Positions 27,282-35,974 of a stretch of DNA of 64,000 nt are shown piece by piece. The position numbers were made by a program, and so were the translations under genes. The first letter of the stretch is position 1. Every line of letters begins with the position of its first letter. The stretch is from Rhizobium sp. NFR03 (GTDB lineage: Bacteria; Pseudomonadota; Alphaproteobacteria; Rhizobiales; Rhizobiaceae): NCBI RefSeq assembly GCF_900111275.1, contig NZ_FOGR01000007.1, positions 112,980 to 176,979 of the forward strand. The letters are read 5' to 3'. The notes below the pieces were generated by a model. That model saw only the letters and a program-made list of their open reading frames with translations, had not been told where the DNA came from and made no database searches.

Positions 27282-28607
27282 CTACAGATTGGCCAGCAGA
27301 TCGTTGACGCGGCTCTCCATATCGGCAAGGGCCGCGTCGACCTCCTTCTGACCGGTCATCGCGGCATTCATTTCCTGTCCGATGATGTCCTGAATCGCGA
27401 ACTGGCGCTGAACGGTCGAGGGCAGGGCCGTGCCGAGCGTGGCGATGGGTGCCACCGTGTCGCGGTGCGGCAAGGCCTTGAACTCGGGTGTCTCGAATAC
27501 GGCCTTTACTGACGGCAGATGGCCGGTGCGGGACCATTCGAAGTCGTTATCCTTGAAGAACTTCAGGAACTTGCCGATTGCCGCCGTCTCTTCGGCCGAG
27601 CGATCCTTCTGCGAGATCCCCCAGGCATGGCCATCGGCATATTGCGCCTTCTTGCCGGGGAAGAGTTGCGGATAGGGATAGACGGTATAGCCGCCCTTGT
27701 TGAGCGCGGTTCCCGGTGTTTGCGATGAGGCGTTATAGTCGCCGATCACCCAGGTTCCGTTGAGGTGCACCCCGCCTTCGCCGGCGAGGAAAGCATTGAT
27801 GCTGCCGGCGTAGTCCATGTCCTTCGTCGTGTCGCCTTGATCGAAGATCGCCTTGTACATTTCCAGCACCTTCTTTGCTTCCGGCGTGTTCAGCTTCACC
27901 TTCAGCGGGTCGGCAAAGAAGTCGGAATCCTGCTGGAACAGGTAGGTGTAGAAATTGCGGGTATAGAGCGCCGTCTCGTTTGCCAGGTTCTGGATGAAGT
28001 AGGGCTTGCCGGTCTTCTCGCGAAATTGCTTCGCCTGTGCGAGGAGTTCATCGACACTGGTGGGCAGCTTCGGCGTGCCATCGGCATTGACGAGGTCGGC
28101 CTGTTTAAAGAGGTCCATGTTGATGTGATACAGCATGGTCCAGTTGTCGATCGGCAGGCCGTAGATCTGCCCGTCCTTGGTCACGCCGTTGCGGGCTGCA
28201 TCCGTAAAGTCGTCCGGCTTCACGCCGACGGAGGCGAGAACCTCGTCGAGTGGCATGAGGAGGCCCTTGGACTGGTAGTCCGACAGGGCGGAATGATGGA
28301 TCGAGACGATATCAGGTGGATCTCCGGCCGCAAATTGTGCGGTCAGCTGGTCGTAGCCCGGCCACTCCACCGTCGTCACGGTGATATGGATATCGGGATT
28401 GTCGGCGTTGAACTTGTTGATCATCGACGTGATGATCCCGCATTCTCCAACGGCCTTGGCGACATCGGTATTGGTCCCGAAATCTGCGTCGCAAGCACCG
28501 AAAAAGCGCTGCAGGCTCAGTTCCGTGGCCGCGAAAGACGGCGTCGCCGCCATCATGGCAAGGGCCGAAGCCGCCGCCAGAACAGACGATTTCCATATAT
28601 GCATCAT
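27282..28607 (-). CDS. Carbohydrate ABC importer substrate-binding protein, family 1 (441 aa)
   Basis: A periplasmic oligosaccharide receptor of the maltose/arabinoside (CUT1) class. A signal peptide covers residues 1-27, ending SFA-AT. The mature protein shows FNADNPDIHITVTTVEWPGY, given here in part, followed by AGDPPDIVSIHHS near residue 75 and FLAGEGGVHLNGTWVIGDY near 255. Both are standard for this class. The start ATG follows GGAGGAG. It is the last gene of the operon, after the permeases, which is unusual but not rare. The neighbouring GH51 arabinofuranosidase points to an arabinose-containing oligosaccharide. Confidence 0.9.
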   Translation of the reverse strand: MMHIWKSSVLAAASALAMMAATPSFAATELSLQRFFGACDADFGTNTDVAKAVGECGIITSMINKFNADNPDIHITVTTVEWPGYDQLTAQFAAGDPPDIVSIHHSALSDYQSKGLLMPLDEVLASVGVKPDDFTDAARNGVTKDGQIYGLPIDNWTMLYHINMDLFKQADLVNADGTPKLPTSVDELLAQAKQFREKTGKPYFIQNLANETALYTRNFYTYLFQQDSDFFADPLKVKLNTPEAKKVLEMYKAIFDQGDTTKDMDYAGSINAFLAGEGGVHLNGTWVIGDYNASSQTPGTALNKGGYTVYPYPQLFPGKKAQYADGHAWGISQKDRSAEETAAIGKFLKFFKDNDFEWSRTGHLPSVKAVFETPEFKALPHRDTVAPIATLGTALPSTVQRQFAIQDIIGQEMNAAMTGQKEVDAALADMESRVNDLLANL

Positions 28608-28639
28608 GCGTGTCTCCTCCATGTCATGATTGCGTTTCA

Positions 28640-28661
28640 CCGGCCTGTCTTGCGCGGCCGG
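28640..28661 (-). other. Intercistronic hairpin between permease and binding-protein genes
   Basis: CCGGCC and GGCCGG form a perfect 6-bp stem with a 10-base loop in the 63-base gap between the MalG-type permease and the binding-protein gene. It could stabilise the downstream mRNA and raise binding-protein levels. Confidence 0.4.
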
Positions 28662-28670
28662 GCAGTCTCT

Positions 28671-29549
28671 TCACCGCACGGCGGCGCCGGATACGGCGGT
28701 GACGATGTATTTCTGGAAAAACAGGTACAGGATCAGGATCGGCGCGCTGGCAAAGACCGCCTGCGACATGAGAAAGCCGAGGCCTTCGGACTGGGCAAAG
28801 TTCGTCTGCGTCGAGGCGATGCCGACGGTCAGCGTGAACATCTCCTTCTTCGTGCCCGAGATCAGCGGCCAGAAATAATCGTTCCAGACGCTGAGAAAGG
28901 TGAAGATGCCCAGTGTCGCCTGCGCCGGCACCGTCAGCGGCAGCAGCACCTTCCAGAAGATCTTGAAGCGGCTGGCATTATCGAGAAGGGCCGCCTCGTC
29001 CAGTTCCTTGGGGATGGCGCGGAAATATTGCGTCATCAGGAACACGCCGAAGGGCGCCGAGAGCCAGGGCAGGATCAGCCCCTGATAGGTGTTGTGCAGT
29101 TTCGCCCAGGAAAACAGCTGGTGGCGCGCGATCAGCACGGCCTGCTCGGGAATGGCAAGGCCGATGAGGACGATGACGAAGAGGGCGTTGCGGAAGGGAA
29201 AGTTGAGCCGGGCAAACCCGTAGCCTGCAAGAGAGCAGAGCACGAGGGTGCCCAGCGTCACGCCGCCGGAGACGATGAGGCTGTTCAGAATCCATCGGAA
29301 GACGGAGGAGGTCGTGAGGATGTTGAGATAGTTCTGGAGTGTATAGGGCGCATGGAACACCGCGTTCATGCTCGCCATCAGTTCCTTGTTGTCCTTCAGC
29401 GACAAGGCAACGACCCAGACCAGCGGCGCCATCATGATAGCGGCGGCAGCGATGGTCAGCGCGAGGATGACGCGATCGCCTGTGCTGCGGCCGACCATGC
29501 CGCGAGGAGATGCATTCGTTTTTGCGGATGGAGATGCGATCGTGCTCAT
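28671..29549 (-). CDS. Carbohydrate ABC importer permease, MalG type (292 aa)
   Basis: A CUT1 inner-membrane subunit with six membrane helices, the first at residues 27-47. The EAA loop is present as ELDEAALLDNASRFKIFWKV near residues 186-205, and the protein ends without the long insert of MalF-type partners. The ATG at 29549 overlaps the upstream permease stop (ATGA). The open frame continues upstream, but that segment is a shadow of the first permease. Confidence 0.92.
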   Translation of the reverse strand: MSTIASPSAKTNASPRGMVGRSTGDRVILALTIAAAAIMMAPLVWVVALSLKDNKELMASMNAVFHAPYTLQNYLNILTTSSVFRWILNSLIVSGGVTLGTLVLCSLAGYGFARLNFPFRNALFVIVLIGLAIPEQAVLIARHQLFSWAKLHNTYQGLILPWLSAPFGVFLMTQYFRAIPKELDEAALLDNASRFKIFWKVLLPLTVPAQATLGIFTFLSVWNDYFWPLISGTKKEMFTLTVGIASTQTNFAQSEGLGFLMSQAVFASAPILILYLFFQKYIVTAVSGAAVR

Positions 29550-30481
29550 GCACCCTCTCCCTTCCCACGGGAAACCAGATACTGGATCATGGCGGCAACG
29601 AGGATCAGTGCGAACAGAACTTCGGAAGCGGCAGCGCCAAGTCCGAGATCCCAGCGCTTGAAGGCGGCGTCGTAGATGTAGAGGACAAGCGGGGTGGACA
29701 CGTTGTTGGGTCCACCATTCGTCATCAGCCTCGCCTGCCCGAACAGCTGGAACTGCAGGACGATCTGGATGACGACGACGAGCACGAATGTCCGCTTGAT
29801 GGACGGGAAGGTGATGGACCGGAACGTGCGCCAGCGGCCGGCATTGTCGAGCGCGGCTGCCTCGTAGATATCGCCCGGGATCTGCTGGAGCGCAGAGAGG
29901 AACAGCATCATCGGCAGGCCTATGCACCACCAGATCGTGGCGATGGCGATGGCGATCATGACCAGCTTCGGATCGGACAGGAAGGCCGGGGCAGTCGCGC
30001 CGAACCAGCCATAAACAGTGGACAGGAAGCCGAAACCGGGCACGAAGACGATGCGCCAGATCAGCGTGACGATGGTGACCGACAGAACGGACGAGGCAAA
30101 GAAGACGGTACGCAGGACAGCTGCCGTGCGGGTCTGCCGGTTGAGCGCCAGCGCCAGAAGAAGACCGATCAACGCCAGCGCGGGAACGGTGAGAAGAACA
30201 AAATAAAATGTGTTGCCAATCGCCTGCAGGAAGATGCGGTCGTTGAAGAGCCTCGTGTAATTGGCAAGCCCGACGAAGCGGCCGGTGGAAAACGCATCCG
30301 CCTTATGCAGGCTCATCCACATGCCCCAGACCAGGGGCACGAGGAGCAGCAGCACGAAGAACACGAGGTAGGGCGCGACGAAGATCGCATTACGCCAAAG
30401 CGGTGCGTTGACGTTCTGGACACGTTGCCGGGCGGGGATGCCTCTGTCCTGGGATGTTCCGGTAAGCGTCACGTCAGCCAT
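29546..30481 (-). CDS. Carbohydrate ABC importer permease, MalF type (311 aa)
   Basis: The first CUT1 permease, with six membrane helices and the EAA loop IYEAAALDNAGRWRTFRSIT near residues 195-214. The start ATG at 30481 overlaps the end of the ATPase gene by 8 bases. A longer frame to 30580 would run deep into the ATPase. The protein pairs with the MalG-type permease encoded next. The N-terminal 30 residues are cytoplasmic and basic. Confidence 0.92.
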   Translation of the reverse strand: MADVTLTGTSQDRGIPARQRVQNVNAPLWRNAIFVAPYLVFFVLLLLVPLVWGMWMSLHKADAFSTGRFVGLANYTRLFNDRIFLQAIGNTFYFVLLTVPALALIGLLLALALNRQTRTAAVLRTVFFASSVLSVTIVTLIWRIVFVPGFGFLSTVYGWFGATAPAFLSDPKLVMIAIAIATIWWCIGLPMMLFLSALQQIPGDIYEAAALDNAGRWRTFRSITFPSIKRTFVLVVVIQIVLQFQLFGQARLMTNGGPNNVSTPLVLYIYDAAFKRWDLGLGAAASEVLFALILVAAMIQYLVSRGKGEGA

Positions 30482-31577
30482 GGCTGATCTCCTCCGCATG
30501 GCGCGCCCGGCCCTCGGCATCGAAGAGATGCGTCCGGGTGCCGTCGAGCGTAAGCGCGATCTCATCGCCGATGGCGACACGGCTCATGCCGATATCTTCC
30601 GCGACGATCATGCTGCCGTCCTTCAGCCTGACATAGAGGAGCGTGCGGTCGCCGAGCCTTTCCAGCACCTCGACCCGGCCGGGCATCGTGTTGACGGCGC
30701 CGGGCTCGGCGCGACGGACCGCCTCGGCCCGGATGCCGAGCGTCTGTTCGCCGACGGTCACGCCATCGGCCCGAATGGAGGTCGTCAGCTGCGCGCCGTT
30801 CGGCAGCGTCACGCCGAGATAGCTGCCGCTCTGCGACAGAATAACGGGCATGAAGTTCATGGTTGGCGAACCGACGAAGGTCGCGACGAACCGGCTTGCG
30901 GGCCTCAGGTAGATATCCATCGGCGTGCCGATCTGCTCGATCCGCCGGTTGTTCATGACGACGACCCGGTCTGCCAGCGTCATTGCCTCGATCTGGTCAT
31001 GCGTGACGAAGATCATGGTGGATTTCACGCGATTGCGCAGCTGCGCAAGTTCCAGGCGGGTCCGGACGCGCAGGGCCGCGTCGAGGTTGGAAAGCGGCTC
31101 ATCGAACAGGAAGGCCTTGGGTTCCTTGACGATCGCGCGGCCGATGGCGACGCGCTGGCGCTGACCGCCGGAAAGCTGACCGGGCTTTCGGTCCATCAGA
31201 TGCCCGATTTCCAGCATCCGCGCGGCTTCCGCCAGCCGTGCATCGATCACGCCCCTGGGCACGCCGATATTCTCAAGGCCGAAGGACATGTTATCGGCGA
31301 CCGTCATATGCGGATAGAGGGCATAGGACTGGAACACCATGGCGATACCGCGCTGGCCGGGCGGCAGCGTGTCGATCCGCTCGCCATTGATCGAGATCGT
31401 GCCCTCGTCCACGCTTTCGAGCCCCGCGATCATGCGCAGCAGCGTCGATTTTCCGCAGCCCGATGGCCCGAGAAAAACCATGAACTCGTTGGCCTTCACG
31501 GACAGAGACAGGTTTTCGAGCACCGTCATTGCGCCATAGCGTTTCGTGACGCGGTCGATCTCGATCTGCGCGGTCAT
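30474..31577 (-). CDS. Carbohydrate ABC importer ATP-binding protein, UgpC/MalK type (367 aa)
   Basis: The nucleotide-binding subunit with Walker A GPSGCGKST near residues 37-45, signature LSGGQRQRVAIGRAI near 135, Walker B FLFDEPLSNLDA near 158 and H-loop FVTHDQ near 190. A C-terminal TOBE-type regulatory domain follows from about residue 235 (LGIRAEAVRR near 290). MalK-type proteins of this group are often shared between importers, but here the gene sits within the arabinoside operon. It lies 115 bases downstream of the arabinofuranosidase gene. Confidence 0.95.
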   Translation of the reverse strand: MTAQIEIDRVTKRYGAMTVLENLSLSVKANEFMVFLGPSGCGKSTLLRMIAGLESVDEGTISINGERIDTLPPGQRGIAMVFQSYALYPHMTVADNMSFGLENIGVPRGVIDARLAEAARMLEIGHLMDRKPGQLSGGQRQRVAIGRAIVKEPKAFLFDEPLSNLDAALRVRTRLELAQLRNRVKSTMIFVTHDQIEAMTLADRVVVMNNRRIEQIGTPMDIYLRPASRFVATFVGSPTMNFMPVILSQSGSYLGVTLPNGAQLTTSIRADGVTVGEQTLGIRAEAVRRAEPGAVNTMPGRVEVLERLGDRTLLYVRLKDGSMIVAEDIGMSRVAIGDEIALTLDGTRTHLFDAEGRARHAEEISHG

Positions 31578-31600
31578 GCAAGCCTCCTCCCGGCGGTGAT

Positions 31601-31617
31601 GCGGGTCTCTGACCCGC
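31601..31617 (-). other. Small hairpin between GH51 and ATPase genes
   Basis: GCGGGT and ACCCGC form a 6-bp stem with a 5-base loop in the 115-base gap. It may separate expression of the glycosidase from the importer; support is weak. Confidence 0.3.
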
Positions 31618-31692
31618 TACGCCACGTCTTCCATCACTCCGTCGCCGAACCGGATATCCTCCTCCGGTCCGGAATCTTGCCCGCCTCCGCTA

Positions 31693-33204
31693 TCAGGCCT
31701 TCAGCCGGATCATCCGGTAACTCAGCGGCGCGATAGACGCGGTCAGGCGACCGTCTGCAAACAGAGCGCCGTCGCCCTTCACGGGCACGACATTCTCAGG
31801 CTTATCGGCGGTGTTGGTGATGCCGAGGTCGGAGTGGGCGATGACCTGATCCTCGACAATCGAGAGGGCACCGAATTCGAGCAGGCCGACATCGAGCTCA
31901 AGCGCGTCGCGCAGATGCCGGTTGACGAGAAAGAAGGTAACGTGGCCCGATGTCGCGTCGTGCACTGCGGACACATCGAGATATGGCACGGTGCCGACAT
32001 CTTCGACGGTGTAGGTGGGGCTGTCGACCATAAGCTTCAGCGCCGTGCCGCGCCCGTACACAGAAGCGTAATAGTAGGGATAGAAGATCGTCTGGCGCCA
32101 GGCCGGGCCGCCCGGCACGGTCATGATCGGCGCGATGACGTTCACGAGCTGTGCAAGGCAGGCAATCTTCACCACGTCGGCGCGATTGATGAAGGTGTTC
32201 AGAATGCAGCCGACCTGCAGCACATCCTCGAAATTATAGTCGTCCTCCAGAAGCGGTGGAGCCTCCGGCCAGCCGTTATGCCCTTCGAGGGTGACCTTGT
32301 CGCGCTCCTTCGAGTGGTACCAGACGTTCCACTCGTCGAAGGAGATATAAACGTCCTTCTTCGAGCGCTTTTTCGACTTCACATAGGCGATAACGCCGGC
32401 AACGGTGCCGATATAGGTGTCGAGCTCAAGGCTGCGTGCGAGATAGCTCGCCGTGTCCTTGGCGCGGTTCTCGAAATACATGTGCAGCGAAATATGGTCG
32501 ATCTCGTTGTAGGTGTGCTCCAGCACGGTCGCCTCCCATTGCGGGTAGGTTGGCATGTGCGCATTGGAAGAGCCGCAGACGACGAGTTCCAGCCGGCTGT
32601 CGAAGGCGCGCATGGCCTTTGCCGTCTCATGCGCCAACCGCCCATATTCGTCCGCCGTCTTGTGGCCGATCTGCCAGGGGCCGTCCATCTCGTTGCCGAG
32701 GCACCAGAGGCGCACGTCGAAGGGCGCTTCGCGGCCATTCGCCCGGCGCTTGTCACTCCAGGTGCTGCCACCTTCGTGATTGACGTATTCGAGGAAGTTG
32801 CGGGCCTCATCGAGACCGCGAGACCCGAGGTTCACCGCGAGCATCATCTCGGTTCCGACAGTCTCGCACCAGTCGGCAAACTCGTGAATGCCGACCTGAT
32901 TGCTCTCCGACGTGTGCCAGGCAAGATCGAGGCGAACGGGCCGCTGATCGCGCGGGCCGATGCCGTCTTCCCAGTTGTAGGCTGACACGAAATTTCCGCC
33001 GGGATAGCGGACGATGGGGACCTGGAGTTCCTTCACGAGATCGATCACGTCCTGGCGCATGCCATCCGCGTCGGCTGTGGGGTGGCCCGGCTCGTAGATC
33101 CCGGTGTAGACGGCGCGGCCCAGATGCTCGATGAACGAGCCGTAAAGCCGCGGGTCGATCTCCGAGATCGTAAATTTGCTGTGAGCAATAACCGTCGCCT
33201 TCAT
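31693..33204 (-). CDS. abfA: Alpha-L-arabinofuranosidase, GH51 (503 aa)
   Basis: A cytoplasmic retaining glycosidase that removes terminal arabinofuranose from short arabino-oligosaccharides. The clan-A catalytic pair is visible: the acid/base E172 in CLGNEMDGPWQ and the nucleophile E291 in ISFDEWNVWY. The GH51 N-terminus (DPRLYGSFIEHLGRAVYTGIYEPG, in part) and IVRYPGGNFVSAYNWEDGIGP near residue 64 are complete. There is no signal peptide, so substrate must be imported first, which matches the adjacent CUT1 importer. A direct-repeat operator candidate lies just upstream. Length is typical for the bacterial enzymes. Confidence 0.95.
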   Translation of the reverse strand: MKATVIAHSKFTISEIDPRLYGSFIEHLGRAVYTGIYEPGHPTADADGMRQDVIDLVKELQVPIVRYPGGNFVSAYNWEDGIGPRDQRPVRLDLAWHTSESNQVGIHEFADWCETVGTEMMLAVNLGSRGLDEARNFLEYVNHEGGSTWSDKRRANGREAPFDVRLWCLGNEMDGPWQIGHKTADEYGRLAHETAKAMRAFDSRLELVVCGSSNAHMPTYPQWEATVLEHTYNEIDHISLHMYFENRAKDTASYLARSLELDTYIGTVAGVIAYVKSKKRSKKDVYISFDEWNVWYHSKERDKVTLEGHNGWPEAPPLLEDDYNFEDVLQVGCILNTFINRADVVKIACLAQLVNVIAPIMTVPGGPAWRQTIFYPYYYASVYGRGTALKLMVDSPTYTVEDVGTVPYLDVSAVHDATSGHVTFFLVNRHLRDALELDVGLLEFGALSIVEDQVIAHSDLGITNTADKPENVVPVKGDGALFADGRLTASIAPLSYRMIRLKA

Positions 33205-33228
33205 GCCGCCTCCAATGCATATTGTATT

Positions 33229-33250
33229 TCATGATTTATATCATGATTTA
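33229..33250. promoter_or_regulatory. Tandem AT-rich repeat upstream of the arabinofuranosidase gene
   Basis: TCATGATTTA occurs twice with a 12-base period (33229-33238 and 33241-33250), each copy containing the palindrome TCATGA. It sits 25-46 bases ahead of the GH51 start, between that gene and the ArsR-like regulator gene. It is a plausible operator for that regulator. Confidence 0.5.
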
Positions 33251-33317
33251 AGATGAATAGAGCGGAGGTCGTTTGCAGCGTCAAGCGAAAAATGTTGTGC
33301 AGTGCGAAAGCAAGATC

Positions 33318-34247
33318 TTATGTGCGTGTCCTCAGCCGCAGCAGAATATCCTGATCGTAATTGCCGAAACCGCGACCGAAAATGTTGATGCCTCCCGGGT
33401 GCTTCGCGTCTTCCCGTACGCCGATCCGAAGGCGAATGGAATGGTGCACGTCCAGCTTCAGGTCATCGAGACGGACATCCGACATCCGCATACCATCGAC
33501 ATAAGAGCCTTCGTCATTGACGCGAAAACTTTTCAGTTTGCCGTACTGCGAACCTTTCAGTTTCCACCAGTCCGGCGTGTAAACCCCTCGTTTATCACCG
33601 AAATCCCCCGGAGACGTCCAGGTGCCCACCTCGACGCCGTTGACGGAGAGGGTGATGTCCGAAGGCCAGTCAGCGCTCGTGCCGGGCACCTCGGAGGAGA
33701 GTTCCAGCACGAATTCCAGTTCGCGGATTTCGGTATTGGCAAGGCGGGCATTGTTGGGAAACTGGTATTCGACATGGCCCCGCGTAAACCAGATCAGACC
33801 GGTCTTCATGCGGTCCGGATCGAGGAACGTGCTCGGCACATCCAGCAGCCCGATGATGCCATCCACCGAGCAGAGCCCGCAGGGCGCCGACACCTCGAAG
33901 CTCGTATAGAGGCCAAGGGGCATGGAGACTTCTATGGCATTCCGTTCCGTTTCCTTGATATCGTTCTTCAGGACGATCAGGATTTCATCGTAGAGCGCAT
34001 GGCAAACCTTCTGGTTTCCCTTCCGTGCCTTGACGGTCTCCGTGCGGATCAACCCGGCTTCCTGTAGCATTTGAACATTGATCGATACGCTGGACTGCGG
34101 CGATCGAAGGACATCGGCGATGTCGTTGACGTTCATCGGCCCCTTATTCTGCAGCAGTTTCAGGATCGAGACGCGCGCCGGTGAGGCAAGACCTTTCAAA
34201 ACGGCCTGGTTTTCGTCCGGATCGACGACGAGGAAATTTCGGCTCAC
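33318..34247 (-). CDS. ArsR-like HTH regulator with a fused C-terminal sensor domain (309 aa)
   Basis: Residues 14-85 form an ArsR/MarR-type winged helix (LKGLASPARVSILKLL, then VLRSPQSSVSINVQMLQEAGL). From about residue 105 to the end is a beta-rich domain that looks jelly-roll-like, with LSVNGVEVGTWTSPGDFG near 205 and HSIRLRIGV near 275. I infer that it senses carbohydrate. A CGLC pair near residues 122-125 could bind metal or form a disulfide, though there is no classical ArsR metal site. It is encoded immediately upstream of the GH51/importer operon on the same strand and is its likely regulator. A promoter-like element lies 36 bases upstream. Confidence 0.8.
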   Translation of the reverse strand: MSRNFLVVDPDENQAVLKGLASPARVSILKLLQNKGPMNVNDIADVLRSPQSSVSINVQMLQEAGLIRTETVKARKGNQKVCHALYDEILIVLKNDIKETERNAIEVSMPLGLYTSFEVSAPCGLCSVDGIIGLLDVPSTFLDPDRMKTGLIWFTRGHVEYQFPNNARLANTEIRELEFVLELSSEVPGTSADWPSDITLSVNGVEVGTWTSPGDFGDKRGVYTPDWWKLKGSQYGKLKSFRVNDEGSYVDGMRMSDVRLDDLKLDVHHSIRLRIGVREDAKHPGGINIFGRGFGNYDQDILLRLRTRT

Positions 34248-34282
34248 AATCTGGACTCCAAGTTTCGCCGTTGAGATTTTTA

Positions 34283-34310
34283 TTCATATTGATAAAACGG
34301 ATTCAGTCAA
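34283..34310 (-). promoter_or_regulatory. Promoter for the ArsR-like regulator gene
   Basis: Reading the minus strand, TTGACT, a 16-base spacer and TATGAA lie 36 bases before the regulator start. An AT-rich imperfect dyad (TTTAT, 8 bases, ATAAA) overlaps the -10 side and could allow autoregulation. Confidence 0.5.
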
Positions 34311-34427
34311 TCTTCGGAACGACAGTGGTTTGCAGGTGAACCGGAGACCATCTGCCCTATCTCAGGGCTCGACCTTACGCCCGGCCCGGAAGCGCCGTTG
34401 CGGATGTGATCAGTGAAGGAGACCCGC

Positions 34428-35966
34428 GTGACGACACCGACAGCCCGCGTACGCCAGACCGCCGACGCTACCTCAGGCGCAGCCCTTGGCAATCTCGATC
34501 CCGCGCCACCCGCCACTCTGGTGATCTTCGGCGCAACCGGCGACCTGACGCGCCGGCTTCTCGTGCCCGCGCTTATCAATATGGAACGGGAAGGGCTGAT
34601 TCATCCGACCTCCACGGTGCTCGGCATCGGCAAGGATGCCGGCGACGACGAGATGCTGCGGACGAGCCTCGAGACCTTCAGTGCCGGGCATTTCGGCGAG
34701 AGCGACGCCCAGAGGGCGGAGGCGTGGAAGAGCTTGCGGCCGAAGCTGCGCTATCGCGCGGGCGACTTCACGGCCGACCAGATCTACACGGAAATTTCGG
34801 CGGAACTCACCGGCAACGCGGTCTTCTATCTCGCCGTCCCGCCCCGTTTCTTCGGCGATATCGTCGAGAAGCTTGCCGATCACGGGCTGACGACGGAGGC
34901 GGATGGAAACTTTCGCCGCATCGCGATCGAAAAGCCGTTCGGGCATGATGCCGCGTCGGCAAACGCTTTGAATGCCCGAATACTGGCGCGGGTCGCGGAA
35001 ACGCAGGTCTATCGCATCGATCATTTCCTCGGCAAGGAGACGGTCCAGAACATCATGACGCTGCGGTTTGCGAACATGATGATCGAGAAGCTCTGGAACA
35101 GCGACAGTATCGACCATATCCAGATCACGGCGGCAGAAACGGTGGATGTGGGAACGCGGGGTAGCTTCTACGACGGCACCGGGGCGCTTCGCGACATGGT
35201 GCCGAACCACCTGTTCCAGCTTCTGTCCATGGTGGCTATGGAGCCGCCAATCAGCTTCGATGCGGAAGCCGTGCGGGACGAGAAGGCGAAGGTGCTGCGC
35301 GCAATCCGGATTTACGAGCCGGAGGAGGCCGCCGAGAACAGCGTGCGTGGCGCCTATACGGCCGGGACCATCGGCGATCGAACCATTCCTGCCTATACCG
35401 AAACAGCCGACGTGAAATCCGATAGCAACACGGAGACCTATGTCGCGCTGAAATTGATGATCGACACGTGGCGCTGGGCCGGAGTGCCATTCTACCTGCG
35501 CACGGGCAAGGCGCTGACCGTTCGGGATACGGAGGTCATCGTCACGTTCAAGCCCGTACCGTTCGCGCAGTTCCCGCGCCTGCGGAACGCGCATCTGCCT
35601 CCGAACCGCATCGTCATTCAGATCCAGCCGGACGAAGGCATCAGCCTCGATATGCTCATCAAGCGCCCTGGAATCGGCGTGGCGGTGGAGCCGGCTGTCA
35701 TGGATTTTCGCTATGCGGGCCTGTTCGATATCGGACGGCTCAATGGCTACGAGACCCTGCTCTACGATATCCTGACGGGCGACCAGACCCTGTTCCAGCG
35801 CGCGGATGCGGTGGAAGCGGGCTGGCGTGCCGTCCAGCCGTTCCTCGACCGCTGGGCCGAGGGTGGAGCACCGGAGCCTTATGCCCCCGGTTCGCTCGGG
35901 CCGGATGCGGCGGCGGATCTGCTTGCGCGCGATGGTCTCGCCTGGCATGAGCTCATCACACGTTGA
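34428..35966 (+). CDS. zwf: Glucose-6-phosphate 1-dehydrogenase (512 aa)
   Basis: Catalyses the first step of the pentose-phosphate and Entner-Doudoroff routes. The NADP site GATGDLTRR lies at residues 35-43, and the substrate-binding and catalytic RIDHFLGKE near residue 197 contains the conserved Lys and His region. DMVPNHLFQLLSMVAMEPP near 250 is standard. The GTG at 34428 is preceded by AAGGAG at 6 bases; the GTG at 34413 has no such site. The protein has about 25 extra N-terminal residues relative to common bacterial forms. No pgl or edd gene follows, so this is a stand-alone copy and may not be the only zwf in the genome. Confidence 0.95.
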   Translation: MTTPTARVRQTADATSGAALGNLDPAPPATLVIFGATGDLTRRLLVPALINMEREGLIHPTSTVLGIGKDAGDDEMLRTSLETFSAGHFGESDAQRAEAWKSLRPKLRYRAGDFTADQIYTEISAELTGNAVFYLAVPPRFFGDIVEKLADHGLTTEADGNFRRIAIEKPFGHDAASANALNARILARVAETQVYRIDHFLGKETVQNIMTLRFANMMIEKLWNSDSIDHIQITAAETVDVGTRGSFYDGTGALRDMVPNHLFQLLSMVAMEPPISFDAEAVRDEKAKVLRAIRIYEPEEAAENSVRGAYTAGTIGDRTIPAYTETADVKSDSNTETYVALKLMIDTWRWAGVPFYLRTGKALTVRDTEVIVTFKPVPFAQFPRLRNAHLPPNRIVIQIQPDEGISLDMLIKRPGIGVAVEPAVMDFRYAGLFDIGRLNGYETLLYDILTGDQTLFQRADAVEAGWRAVQPFLDRWAEGGAPEPYAPGSLGPDAAADLLARDGLAWHELITR

Positions 35967-35974
35967 GGCGTGCC

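Noticed and set aside
27765..29675. Long plus-strand open frame opposite the arabinoside permeases
   Set aside because: The opposing strand encodes clear binding-protein and permease genes; the frame has no start signal or recognisable domain.
30474..31577. Glycerol-3-phosphate (UgpC) identity of the ATPase
   Set aside because: The sequence fits the MalK/UgpC class generally, but the operon has GH51 and CUT1 sugar genes, not glycerophosphate genes.
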